Shown here one piece after another: positions 18,015 to 26,569 of a stretch of 64,000 nucleotides of DNA. A program made the translations under genes and the position numbers. The notes under the pieces are model-generated. The model was not told the DNA's origin, did no database searches, and saw only the letters and a list, made by a program, of their open reading frames with translations. Source of the stretch: an uncultured Bryobacterales bacterium. Its GTDB lineage: Bacteria > Acidobacteriota > Terriglobia > Bryobacterales > UBA6623. Where the stretch lies: positions 1,560,471-1,624,470 of the forward strand of contig OX638379.1 in the NCBI GenBank assembly GCA_951813605.1. Direction: 5' to 3'. Position 1 is the first letter of the stretch. Every line of letters begins with the position of its first letter.

Positions 18015-18090
18015 ACTTGTAGGATAGTGCCTACAGGGAGGTGCCACCGATTCGCGGTTGAGAACGCGCCTCGCTTGCCGAATGCCATCT

Positions 18091-19113
18091 ATGACGACCG
18101 GGGAAATCGCCGCTTTGGTGAAGGGCGAGCTGGTTGGCGACGCTGACCTCGAGTTGGAGTCCGGACACACTCTGGAGAAGGCCCGAGAGACCCATCTTGC
18201 CTTTTGGAAGCGGCGCCCGGGACAGAAGGAACTTCCCCCGACCCGAGCTGGGTGTGTCATCGTCGACCCTCGAACCTCGGCAGACGGCCGAACATTGATC
18301 CGATCCCTCCATCCTCGCCGCGCTTTCGCACAGGCCCTCCGTTCCCTCATGGCGCAGCCCGCGCCTGACGCCGGCACCGACCCTTCCGCGCAAGTGGACG
18401 CCTCGGCGACGATCGGCTCGCGCGTTTCGATCGGGCCACACGTGGTAATCGAGGCGGGCGCACTTGTCGGTGCCGATTCGGTTCTGGGGTCCCATGCCTT
18501 CGTCGGCGGCGGAGCGGTCCTAGGGAGAGGCTGCCGGTTGCACCCCGGGGCGCGGGTGTACGGCAACGCCCGCTTGGGAGACCGGGTCACGTTGCACGCC
18601 GGCGCGGTCGTCGGCTCAGAAGGATTCGGATTGGTCTTCGAGACGGACCATTACGAGAGATTCCCGCAGGTGGGAGGGGTCGAAATCGGCAGCGATGTCG
18701 AGATCGGTGCCAATTCGTGCGTTGACCGAGGGGCGTTGGACGACACGCGCATCGGTGCCGGAACAAAGCTTGACAACTTGGTACACATCGGACACAACTG
18801 TCAGATCGGGCGCCACGTGGTGATGGCGGCGCAAGTCGGGCTCTCAGGTGGCGTCGTGGTGGAGGACCACGCAGTTTTGGGCGGCCAAGCAGGAATCGGC
18901 GATCGCGCGCGAATCGGTGCGCGAGTGCAGTTGGGAGGGCAAGGCGGGCTCCTTCCCGACAAGACTATCGGCCCGGGAGGCGCTTACTGGGGAACGCCAG
19001 CCCGCCCTCTTAGGGAGCAGCTCGCCCGCCAAGCTCTCGTGAACCGCCTGCCCGGAGTGTTCGACGAGGTGAAGAGGTTGCGGGCCAAGGTCGAGAAACT
19101 GGAAGAGTCATGA
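18091..19113 (+). CDS. lpxD: UDP-3-O-acylglucosamine N-acyltransferase
   Basis: A 340-aa trimeric acyltransferase that adds the N-linked hydroxyacyl chain in lipid A synthesis, using acyl-ACP. The N-terminal uridine-binding domain starts with MTTGEIAALVKGELVGDADL. It is followed by a left-handed beta-helix of hexapeptide repeats from about residue 95 to 290 (VSIGPHVVIEAGALVGAD, VEIGANSCVDRGALDD). The catalytic histidine is the second His of LVHIGHNC, about residue 235. A short C-terminal helix (VKRLRAKVEKLEES) ends the protein. I start at ATG 18091; ATG 18082 is an alternative. It shares an ATGA overlap with the P-loop gene downstream. LpxD homologues acting on other sugars exist, but the layout is that of LpxD. 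Confidence 0.92.
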   Translation: MTTGEIAALVKGELVGDADLELESGHTLEKARETHLAFWKRRPGQKELPPTRAGCVIVDPRTSADGRTLIRSLHPRRAFAQALRSLMAQPAPDAGTDPSAQVDASATIGSRVSIGPHVVIEAGALVGADSVLGSHAFVGGGAVLGRGCRLHPGARVYGNARLGDRVTLHAGAVVGSEGFGLVFETDHYERFPQVGGVEIGSDVEIGANSCVDRGALDDTRIGAGTKLDNLVHIGHNCQIGRHVVMAAQVGLSGGVVVEDHAVLGGQAGIGDRARIGARVQLGGQGGLLPDKTIGPGGAYWGTPARPLREQLARQALVNRLPGVFDEVKRLRAKVEKLEES

Positions 19114-19760
19114 ACACGCTCGCCATAGGAGGCAACAGCCGGAGCGTGGGCAAGACCAGCCTGGCAGTCTCGATTATCGGTGCGACGCGAGAAGTCGAGT
19201 GGACGGCCGTGAAGCTCACGCAGTTCGGTCACGGGATTTGCTCGAGTAGCGGCGAGGCATGTTCGTGCGCTGTGACCAATCCCGCTTGTCCGTACGAGAT
19301 CAGCGTCGAAGACGGGCGGGTCCCTACGACGGACACCGCCCGCATGCTCGCGGCCGGTGCGGCCCAAGTTCTGTGGGTGCGCGTGGCGCTGGGCCAGCTT
19401 CCTGTCGCGATGCCGGCGATACGGCAGCGACTTGCGGGGAAGCGCCATGTGCTGTTCGAGTCGAATAGCATTGTCGAGCACTTGCGACCGCACGCATATC
19501 TCTCGGTGCTTCGATTTGACACCCCAGACTGCAAGGAGAGCGCGGGGAGGCTGGCTCCCGAGGCGGACGCGTTTGTGTTGGCCCCGTCCCAGCTGGAGGT
19601 GCCCGCGTGGGCGGGCTTCGACGCGGAAATCGTGAGGCAGAAGCCGACTTTCAAAGCGCAGCCCCCCTCCTATTGCACGCCCGAGATCATCGAATTCGTT
19701 CGGCATCGAGTGATTCGAAGTGGGGAATTTGACCGCACGAGCCCGGGAAGATCGACGTGA
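19110..19760 (+). CDS. P-loop NTPase-like protein with CX6CXCX6C cluster, function unknown
   Basis: A 216-aa soluble protein that I cannot assign to a characterised family. A Walker A motif, GGNSRSVGKT, lies at residues 7-16, in a position and style reminiscent of MobB-like and other small SIMIBI NTPases. Four cysteines, C44, C51, C53 and C60, form a symmetric C-x6-C-x-C-x6-C array just after the first strands, suggesting a metal or Fe-S site. A later hydrophobic strand, KRHVLFESNSI, may carry the acidic Walker B-like residue. The gene overlaps lpxD upstream by ATGA and the sulfatase downstream by GTGA, so its translation is coupled to both. Function is not inferred beyond nucleotide binding. 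Confidence 0.8.
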   Translation: MNTLAIGGNSRSVGKTSLAVSIIGATREVEWTAVKLTQFGHGICSSSGEACSCAVTNPACPYEISVEDGRVPTTDTARMLAAGAAQVLWVRVALGQLPVAMPAIRQRLAGKRHVLFESNSIVEHLRPHAYLSVLRFDTPDCKESAGRLAPEADAFVLAPSQLEVPAWAGFDAEIVRQKPTFKAQPPSYCTPEIIEFVRHRVIRSGEFDRTSPGRST

Positions 19761-21181
19761 TCGGAACTGTTTTTCTCCTGGCTACGCTCGCGCTCGCACC
19801 AACACTGGCGCGAGGCCAGCCGAACATCGTCCTCATCCTCGCCGACGATCTCGGATGGAACGATGTCAGCTACCACGGCGGCCAGATCCCGACGCCCAAC
19901 ATCGACCGCATAGCGCAAGAGGGTGTCCAACTGGACCGGTTCTATGCGTGCCCGGTCTGCTCGCCGACTCGGGCGGGCCTGATGACAGGCCGCTATCCGA
20001 TCCGATTCGGGATGCAGCGCGCAGTTTGCCGCCCGTATCTCGAAGCAGGAGTCCCTGCATCGGAAGAGACCCTGGCGGAGATGCTGGGCCGGGCAGGGTA
20101 CCGCCATCGAGGGATCGTCGGCAAGTGGCATATCGGCCATGCATTCCGTCGGTTCCACCCCCTAAACCAAGGGTTCGGCCTATTTGTCGGCCACTACAAC
20201 GGAAACATCGACTACTTTTCCCACCATCGGGAAGGAGAGCTTGACTGGCACCGCGGTTTCGATGCCAACCACGACGAAGGTTATTCCACCGATCTCATTG
20301 CAAAGGAATCGGTTAGCTTCATCGACAGCCACGCAGGGGACGGCCCGTTCTTCCTGTATGTGGCATTCAACGCCCCGCACACGCCGTTGCAAGTGCCCGA
20401 AGAGTGGCTCGCACCGTTCGTTCAAGTGGAAGACGAAAGGCGAAGGACTTACATGGCGATGGTGGCGGCCATGGACGCGGCGATCGGTCAGATTCTAGAT
20501 GCTCTCGACCGCAACAGAGCGGACCAGGACACCCTGGTTTGGTTTGCGAGCGACAACGGCGGACAGGCGCTTGCAGACAACACTCCATTGCGGGCGGGGA
20601 AGGGGACAGTGTACGAGGGAGGCATTCGTGTGGCGGCGGCACTCCGCTGGCCCAATGCAATCTCTGGAAACGGACGGACGGTGTCGGGCTTGGTCAGCTA
20701 TCTCGACGTGTTGCCGACATTGAGGCATGTCGCGGGCTTAGGCGATGCCGGCGGTCCCGGCGAACCCCTCGATGGCGAGGACATGTTCGAATTGATCGCG
20801 GGCAAGCGGCCCCCAATCGGTAGGAGATTCTTCTCGTACTACGAGCGCTACGGGGACGAGCAGCTGGCCCTGATCGACGGCGATTGGAAGATCGTTCGGC
20901 GCGGCCCGCCAATTCTAGGCGCGAATCCGGCTGATGCGCCACCGCCAGGCCATGCTTCGCTTCGCAGGGAACCGAACTCTGAGAGGGTGGAACTCTTCAA
21001 CTTGGCCAAGGACCCTCGGGAGCGAAGCGATCTTGCCGGACGCGAGACCGGGCGGGTTCGGTCGATGCTGGAGCGGCTGCGGAAATTCCGCGCATTGCGC
21101 GAAGACGGAGGCGTGCCGCCGATGACAGCTCCCGCTCCGACCGGCTGGAAGGCTCCAACGGAGTGGCAAATGGCAGAGTGA
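19757..21181 (+). CDS. Secreted type I sulfatase (arylsulfatase-like)
   Basis: A 474-aa sulfate-ester hydrolase. A signal peptide (MIGTVFLLATLALAPTLARG) is followed by PNIVLILADDLGWND, which carries the two calcium-binding aspartates. The active-site sulfatase signature CSPTRAGLMTGRYP contains the Cys that must become formylglycine. Further expected elements are GKWHIGH and FASDNGG. The start is a GTG in a GTGA overlap with the P-loop gene. This would place a periplasmic enzyme in one transcript with lpxD and a nucleotide-binding protein, an unusual mix that may simply reflect compact gene order. The overall pattern is closest to arylsulfatase A/B-like enzymes; the polysaccharide or aryl substrate is unknown. 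Confidence 0.93.
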   Translation: MIGTVFLLATLALAPTLARGQPNIVLILADDLGWNDVSYHGGQIPTPNIDRIAQEGVQLDRFYACPVCSPTRAGLMTGRYPIRFGMQRAVCRPYLEAGVPASEETLAEMLGRAGYRHRGIVGKWHIGHAFRRFHPLNQGFGLFVGHYNGNIDYFSHHREGELDWHRGFDANHDEGYSTDLIAKESVSFIDSHAGDGPFFLYVAFNAPHTPLQVPEEWLAPFVQVEDERRRTYMAMVAAMDAAIGQILDALDRNRADQDTLVWFASDNGGQALADNTPLRAGKGTVYEGGIRVAAALRWPNAISGNGRTVSGLVSYLDVLPTLRHVAGLGDAGGPGEPLDGEDMFELIAGKRPPIGRRFFSYYERYGDEQLALIDGDWKIVRRGPPILGANPADAPPPGHASLRREPNSERVELFNLAKDPRERSDLAGRETGRVRSMLERLRKFRALREDGGVPPMTAPAPTGWKAPTEWQMAE

Positions 21182-21269
21182 TCGACGCTCCGTTTTTGGG
21201 CTTGGCGGCATCCGAACGCGTGCCTCTGCAAGCAGTTGACAGCAGTTTTCTAGGTTGCTAAGATACTGT

Positions 21270-21346
<77 letters not shown>

Positions 21347-21726
21347 AACTTTCAGTAGGTCGGTGGTAATGCGGTTTAGGCGGCTACTAGGCGCTCTGAA
21401 ATACAGACTCTCTTAGCAATTCCGTCCAACTGATCTCTTTGCAATGCTCGAAAGACATGGATAGTGCCTCTAGCACGGCTCTGGTTCTCGCTGCAAAGGC
21501 TTGAGGTCACCCCCAAGTCCTCTGCTTGCAAGAGCCAAGGCCGTGTCCTTACCTGGAGCAGGCCTGTGCGTGCATGTCACAGGCGCTGGCCGCCAAGGGC
21601 CATGAATGCTTCAGTCGAGTCCTTGGATTGAACGGCTCAGTGCTTGAACTCGGCCCAAGGCGCGTTTCACAAGTCCTTCAGTCTCCGGTCGGCCGGACCG
21701 GAGGCGCGTCACCTACGCAATGCAGG
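21347..21726. other. Non-coding stretch after the tRNA, 380 bp
   Basis: No family-like ORF, RNA gene or repeat was recognised. It lies between the initiator tRNA and the 3' end of the DUF167 gene. Confidence 0.5.
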
Positions 21727-22020
21727 TCAATCGGAAGTTTGGGGTCGCACGCGCACCAGCTTGCGACGAGCGGTGAGTCCTCGGACGATCGATAGGTGCG
21801 ATTTCGGCACTCCGATCTTGGTGGCGAGCATTCGCAGCACCATCGTGTTTGCCTTGCCGCGTTCCGGCGCGGCCGCGACCCACACTCGGAAGCCCATTGA
21901 CCCGTCGGGAAGGGATGCGGCTTCAATCCGATTGCGGTAGGACTTGGGCGTCACCTGCAGTTGGACCGAACCACCGCTCCGGGCCAGGAACTCCGCTTGG
22001 CTCGACGCGCCTTCAGCCAT
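21727..22020 (-). CDS. DUF167 (YggU) family protein
   Basis: A 97-aa protein of the widespread DUF167/YggU family, small alpha/beta proteins of unknown function. The family core is clear: QLQVTPKSYRNRIE, then DGSMGFRVWVAAAPERGKAN (the conserved P-x-x-G-x-A-N loop), then LRMLATKIGVPKSHLSIVRG and TARRKLVRV at the C-terminus. Length is typical. It is cytoplasmic, with no signal or membrane segment. It sits 129 bp downstream of the HEAT-repeat gene on the same strand, so it could share that transcript. Confidence 0.9.
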   Translation of the reverse strand: MAEGASSQAEFLARSGGSVQLQVTPKSYRNRIEAASLPDGSMGFRVWVAAAPERGKANTMVLRMLATKIGVPKSHLSIVRGLTARRKLVRVRPQTSD

Positions 22021-22149
22021 CTTTCAACTCGAATGGAAACAAGGAGAGAGCCGACTCCGACCCGTCACTCTACGCTCGCGATTCGCCGACCGCAGCAATT
22101 CGTCGGCGACAGCCTGGGCGGCCGACTGGCGACGTCATGCCGGATCTCG

Positions 22150-23199
22150 CTAGCCCGAGCCCTCGCCCCCTCCCAGCGACGACCAGGCTTGCCGGGCTGT
22201 CCGCATGACGGTGTTGTTATCGCTGCGGAGCTTCGGGAAAATCGCGGCCGCCGCCTTGGCGGTGCCGATCTTGGCAAGGCCGATGATCGCGGCGCATTGC
22301 AGATGCTCCTCTTGACGGTCGAGATTTCGCATGTAAGTGGCCATCGCCTCGTCTGGGCTGGCCTTCTCGAGCTGCGCGTCAGCGAAACGCAAGAGGCTGT
22401 CGTCGAACTCAACCTTGTCCCATTCGCTGAGTGCATCGCGCTCGGGGAAAACGACATCCGCGCCGCTTGTAGTACCGATCCGCGCCCAAGCCTTCATTCC
22501 GGCCATCGCAATGGTTGTGTCCGCCGACCGCATCGCATCGATGCAAGCGTCCACCGCCTCGTCCGCGCGCCGATGGCCCAAGGCAGCGAGAATTCGAGGC
22601 TTGAAGTCGTCCGCCGCAGCTGGCAAGGCCGTCAAGAGAGCCTCTTCGGACGACTTGCCGGGGATACGCTCCAAGCAGAATGCAGCTTCCTCGCGCAACT
22701 GAGGGTCGTGAATGAGGCCCGCGATCATGCCCACATCGTCGCTCGTAGCGACGAGGGAGAGGTGTCTCAAAGCTGTTGTCTTCTCGATCTTGGGGCGCTT
22801 TCCTTCCAACAGGGAAAGCAGGTGCATCACGACTTGCTGGCGGGGGTCCAGGCGCCCTGGATCGTCCGGGCGCCCGGTATTGGCCCCGAGGCTCCTCGGA
22901 TCGATGGTCTTGCCCACCGAATGCACAATGTTCTTTAGGGCCTCTTCCGCGGCCTTGCGCACGTTCGGTTTCTTGGATGTGAGCAGTTCGCTCAAGGCCG
23001 GGATGACGCTGGGGTCCACATCGCCGGCGGTCGACCAAGCGGCATGGTTGGCGTCCTCGTCGTCGCTGCGGATGCCGGAAAGGAACTTGTCTTCCGCTTC
23101 GGCACCGGGCGCTGCCTGGGCGGTCGCCAAGGTCACGGCAGCCACCGCTGCCGATCTGACGATTGCGTCGGTGCTGACGTTGTTCTCTTTTGTTTTCAT
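22150..23199 (-). CDS. Exported HEAT-repeat protein
   Basis: A 349-aa alpha-helical repeat protein. Residues 1-30 look like a signal peptide (AAVAAVTLATAQAAPGA). After that come repeated helical pairs of the HEAT/PBS-lyase type: VIPALSELLTSKKPNVRKAA, QQVVMHLLSLLEGK, LREEAAFCLERIPG, FKPRILAALGHRRADEAVDA and LQCAAIIGLAKIGTAKAAAA. Such repeats usually bind proteins. It lies 53 bp downstream of a Gfo/Idh oxidoreductase gene and is probably co-transcribed with it; pairing of Gfo/Idh proteins with HEAT-repeat proteins is frequent in planctomycetes and acidobacteria, but the joint role is unproven. No catalytic residues are expected. Confidence 0.8.
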   Translation of the reverse strand: MKTKENNVSTDAIVRSAAVAAVTLATAQAAPGAEAEDKFLSGIRSDDEDANHAAWSTAGDVDPSVIPALSELLTSKKPNVRKAAEEALKNIVHSVGKTIDPRSLGANTGRPDDPGRLDPRQQVVMHLLSLLEGKRPKIEKTTALRHLSLVATSDDVGMIAGLIHDPQLREEAAFCLERIPGKSSEEALLTALPAAADDFKPRILAALGHRRADEAVDACIDAMRSADTTIAMAGMKAWARIGTTSGADVVFPERDALSEWDKVEFDDSLLRFADAQLEKASPDEAMATYMRNLDRQEEHLQCAAIIGLAKIGTAKAAAAIFPKLRSDNNTVMRTARQAWSSLGGGEGSG

Positions 23200-23252
23200 G
23201 ACTTAGCAATCTCCGTCAAAGGGAATACGCGAACTTCTCCAAGGGACTGTGC

Positions 23253-24596
23253 CTACAGGTGCCAGGTTCCACGGCCCGGGCGGCTGAGCATGCGGTTCGC
23301 TTCTTGGTCGTTTTTCACGATCTCGTTGACTGGATCCCACTCCAGCTTCCGTCTGAGGCGGTAGGAGATGTTGCCGAGAATGCACAGAATGGACACGCGG
23401 TGGGCGGACTCGATGTGCATAACCGGCTTCTCTCGCGTCCGGATGCAGTCTTCGAAATTCTCGCCGTGCCCGGGGCTCTTAAACACCTCGATGCCGCCGT
23501 ATGGAATCTCGTAGTCCTTCGCTTGCTGCTCGGTGTCTGTAGTGTTGCGGTCCCCGTAGGTCACAGTGAGCCTTCCCTTGTCGCCCCAGTAGACGGCTCC
23601 ATAGCGCGCGTCCAGCTCCTGCGACGGCTCGCCCGGCTGTGCCCAAATAAGGGTCCAGTCTGGATCTTTGTACTCGTAAGTCACGGTCATGTGCTGGGGA
23701 GAGTCGTAGATGCCGCCGTGGTGGGGCTCGCCCGTCGCTTCCACGCTGACAGGACCTGTGTTGTCCGCGTTCATGATCCACTGGGCCACGCTCATGACGT
23801 GCGCACCGCGGTCGCGGATCTGGCCGCCACCGAAGTCGAGCATCCAGCGAAAGCTCCCGTGAGTGCGGGTCCGGTTGTAGGGGATTTCCCTCGCGGGCCC
23901 CAGCCAAGAATCGTAATCAAGTCTCTGCGGAGGCTCCTCGTTTGGCGTCCAATCGCCCCGCGGGTTCTCGTAGTGCCAGCACTTTACCTCACTAACGGTA
24001 CCGATCTGCCCATTGTTAATGTACTTCTTGGCGTGATAGGCGGCTTCTTGGGAACGCCCTTGCGATCCAACCTGCACCACACGGCCGTAGCGTTCGGCGG
24101 CCGTCACCATAGCTCGGCCCTCCTCTACGGTCTTGGCAGCGGGTTTCTCGACGTAGACATCCTTGCCGGCCTGGCACGCCATGATCGTCATCAGTGCGTG
24201 CCAGTGATCCGGGGAGGCGATGAAGACCGCGTCGATGTCCTTCAATTCGAGAAGGCGCCGGAAGTCCTTAAAAAGCCTCGGCCTACCGCCGACCATCGTT
24301 GCTGACATATCAAGACGGCTAGAGTCCACGTCGCAAAGCGCCGTTGACAGAACGGGTCGCATGTACCGGTCCCCAGCGCCCCCTAGGTTCTCCCAGGGAA
24401 CCACCTTCTGGTCCAAGTGCGCCAGAGGACGGAGAAAGCGGCGCCCGCGGCCCCCGAGTCCGATGTGACCGAAGTTCAAGCGGTCGCTTGGTGCGGGCTT
24501 GGCCAGCACCGATGCCGGCACGATGGTAAAGCCGAGCGATGCGGATGCGGCTCCGGAAAGGAAGGTTCGTCGAGTGACTTGGTCGTTCTTCGTCAT
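23253..24596 (-). CDS. Gfo/Idh/MocA family oxidoreductase, twin-arginine exported
   Basis: A 447-aa NAD(P)-dependent oxidoreductase of the glucose-fructose oxidoreductase family. It begins with a twin-arginine signal (QVTRRTFLSGAASASLG), so it is folded with cofactor in the cytoplasm and exported. The Rossmann region has GHIGLGGRGRRFLRP, and the family EKP motif appears as VEKPAAKTVEEGRAM; SPDHWHALM is also typical. The C-terminal beta-sheet domain binds the sugar substrate. I start at ATG 24596, just before the signal, rather than at the upstream Met, whose extension is Ala/Arg-rich and not family-like. Substrates are unknown; secreted members often act on sugars or inositols. The HEAT-repeat gene follows. 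Confidence 0.9.
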   Translation of the reverse strand: MTKNDQVTRRTFLSGAASASLGFTIVPASVLAKPAPSDRLNFGHIGLGGRGRRFLRPLAHLDQKVVPWENLGGAGDRYMRPVLSTALCDVDSSRLDMSATMVGGRPRLFKDFRRLLELKDIDAVFIASPDHWHALMTIMACQAGKDVYVEKPAAKTVEEGRAMVTAAERYGRVVQVGSQGRSQEAAYHAKKYINNGQIGTVSEVKCWHYENPRGDWTPNEEPPQRLDYDSWLGPAREIPYNRTRTHGSFRWMLDFGGGQIRDRGAHVMSVAQWIMNADNTGPVSVEATGEPHHGGIYDSPQHMTVTYEYKDPDWTLIWAQPGEPSQELDARYGAVYWGDKGRLTVTYGDRNTTDTEQQAKDYEIPYGGIEVFKSPGHGENFEDCIRTREKPVMHIESAHRVSILCILGNISYRLRRKLEWDPVNEIVKNDQEANRMLSRPGRGTWHL

Positions 24597-24776
24597 ACTT
24601 GCCTCGGCGGCTTGAGAACCCGCATTGCGGACTCGGCCCGCTGCGACACCAGAACGTTTCGCAGATACGGTTCGCCGCGTGCCAAACAATCTTAGCGTAA
24701 TAGCTGCTTCGGCCCTTCGACGGGCACCCGCGACGATTGCGGATGCCATGGAGGCGAAGATGGCGATTCGGCCGCA

Positions 24777-25262
24777 ATGACGAAAGAATCGGGGCTCGTC
24801 AAACCGAATGCTGGTATTCTTTGGCGGATGGTTCCTTGTGCTACTTACGACGATGTCAACCTGATCCTCAAGCTTTACGATTTACGAAGAGAAGCTCGCA
24901 TGCGGGAAGCACGAACGTGGTTCGGCACGCATTGCCGGTTCCGGTCCGTGGACGAGTTCGAGAAAACTTGCCCTATGGGGAGCGCGGAGAACACGAGTTT
25001 CTGGCAGGTCGTTTCCTATTGGGACATGGTGGCTTCCTTTCTCGTGTCCGGGGTATTGCACAAGGATCTTTTCTTCCAAAGCGGCGGGGAGATGCTCTTC
25101 GTCTGGCTGCGGGTCGAGCCACTGCTCGCGGGGTTTCGCGAGTCTTGGAAGGACCCAAAGATGCTGAGCAACCTCGAATCTGCTGCGAAAGAATTTGTGG
25201 AATGGTGGTCAAAGCGGTCGCCCGGTGCCTATGAGGCAATGAAGGGCTTTGTATCGGAATGA
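24777..25262 (+). CDS. Hypothetical protein
   Basis: A 161-aa protein that I do not recognise. It is rich in aromatic and charged residues, with amphipathic helices (DVNLILKLYDLRREARMREAR) and a mildly hydrophobic central stretch (SFWQVVSYWDMVASFLVSG) that could be a membrane-associated helix. It resembles the broad DUF4760-like group of small helical proteins, but only loosely. Codon-position bias and an uninterrupted frame support coding. A second ATG at 24828, preceded by a TATTCT-like element, would give 144 aa and may be the real start. It is transcribed alone, divergent from the Gfo/Idh gene. Confidence 0.65.
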   Translation: MTKESGLVKPNAGILWRMVPCATYDDVNLILKLYDLRREARMREARTWFGTHCRFRSVDEFEKTCPMGSAENTSFWQVVSYWDMVASFLVSGVLHKDLFFQSGGEMLFVWLRVEPLLAGFRESWKDPKMLSNLESAAKEFVEWWSKRSPGAYEAMKGFVSE

Positions 25263-25355
25263 CCGTCCGCTAAGGCTGACCTTAGGGGTTCGCGGCTCGG
25301 CCTTGCATAGCAGCGCTAACTCGACAAGGCTCGCCCCGCGGAAATGCGGCGTTGC

Positions 25356-25361
25356 TATACT
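25356..25361 (+). promoter_or_regulatory. Possible -10 element upstream of the VWFA gene
   Basis: TATACT, a good match to the bacterial sigma-70 -10 box, 76 bases before the VWFA start codon in otherwise GC-rich intergenic DNA. No convincing -35 box is visible. Confidence 0.35.
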
Positions 25362-25437
25362 TCATTTGCCGAGGCGCTATCCGGGGGATTGCCTAGTGCC
25401 TTCGGCAACGCTGAACATTCCGGGTCGATAGAGCCCC

Positions 25438-26517
25438 ATGTCCAAGCTCCTGCCAATTTTTTTCGGAATTCTGATTCTGGTTTCGATCGCGGTCGGGCAG
25501 GCACAGGAAGAGCCCGTTGAAGACCCAGGATTGATCATCACCGCCGAGTCGAACTTGGTGGTGGTCCCTCTGCACGTTTACATGGGGAAGCGGTCCGTTA
25601 ACGGCCTTGGACCAGAGGCGTTCGAGCTGCACGAGGACGGCGTTCGCCAGAACATTGCCTTTGTGGAGGGCCCTCCAAACCAAGGCGAAGAATTCACTCG
25701 CACCGTGCCTACGGAGATCATATTCCTCATCGATTTCAGCTACAGCGTGATGACGCCCGGGCTCCTCGACTTCCAGACGATTCGCAGCACCATGCTTAGA
25801 GGGCTGCGCGAGGACGTCATGATCTCGGTCTATGGGTTTGCGAACAACTTGAAGCGCTTCACCGGTCCGACGCGTGACCTCGCCAAGCTTCAGCGCGCGC
25901 TCGACCAGTCCTTCGAGTCGGAGGCCGGCGGCAGCCGCGTGTACGAGGCGATCATGCAAACCGCCCGGGACGCCGCGAACCGCGGGGGCAACGTGTCAAG
26001 GATGATGGTGGTGTTTTCTGACGGCCTGAGCACGACGAACCTGAGTCCGGACTTGGTGGTTCGCTCGGCAAACGCGTTCGGCATTCCGGTCTATCCGGTC
26101 ATTCTGGGGCACGATCGCATTGTGGAAAGGTCGCAAGGACTGAGCGGGGGCTTCGGTCTCGGACGGCAGCCGAACCCGGGCAACAACCGGAGAGGGGAGC
26201 CGCAGTTCGGGCCGAAACGGAACCCTCGGGGACCATTGAACAGGCAATCGAACGCCCGCAGCCAAGAGAATCTCCAGCGACTTTTCGCCGAAATTGGTTC
26301 GCGAACCGGCGGGCGCAGTTACGACTTGGAAGTCATCAACAACAAGGTGATTCGCCAGATCCTAGGGTCGCTCTCCACTCTCGCCGAGACCGAGTACATC
26401 GTGGGCTATTACCCCCGGGGAGTGGACGAGGAACTTTCTTCTCACACTGTTGAAGTGAACCTAGCGAGCGAGGAGATCGGAAAGCTCTACGGTGGGCGGC
26501 GTCTCGTGATCCATTGA
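25438..26517 (+). CDS. Secreted VWFA-related acidobacterial domain protein
   Basis: A 359-aa exported protein of the 'VWFA-related acidobacterial domain' type, found mostly in Acidobacteriota, where it occurs in many copies. A signal peptide (residues 1-20, ending SIAVGQ) is followed by the typical NLVVVPLHVY strand and EDGVRQNIAFVEG. The von Willebrand A domain starts at IIFLIDFSYSVM with MIDAS residues D99, S101 and S103, and later has MMVVFSDG. A Pro/Arg/Asn-rich low-complexity loop around residues 240-275 splits the last part of the fold. VWA domains bind protein ligands through a metal ion; the ligand here is unknown. This gene is the best taxonomic clue in the window. Confidence 0.9.
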   Translation: MSKLLPIFFGILILVSIAVGQAQEEPVEDPGLIITAESNLVVVPLHVYMGKRSVNGLGPEAFELHEDGVRQNIAFVEGPPNQGEEFTRTVPTEIIFLIDFSYSVMTPGLLDFQTIRSTMLRGLREDVMISVYGFANNLKRFTGPTRDLAKLQRALDQSFESEAGGSRVYEAIMQTARDAANRGGNVSRMMVVFSDGLSTTNLSPDLVVRSANAFGIPVYPVILGHDRIVERSQGLSGGFGLGRQPNPGNNRRGEPQFGPKRNPRGPLNRQSNARSQENLQRLFAEIGSRTGGRSYDLEVINNKVIRQILGSLSTLAETEYIVGYYPRGVDEELSSHTVEVNLASEEIGKLYGGRRLVIH

Positions 26518-26569
26518 CGTAATCCGAAGCACCCGAGGTTCTCTCGTGCGTCGCGAAGGCCCTTCCCGC

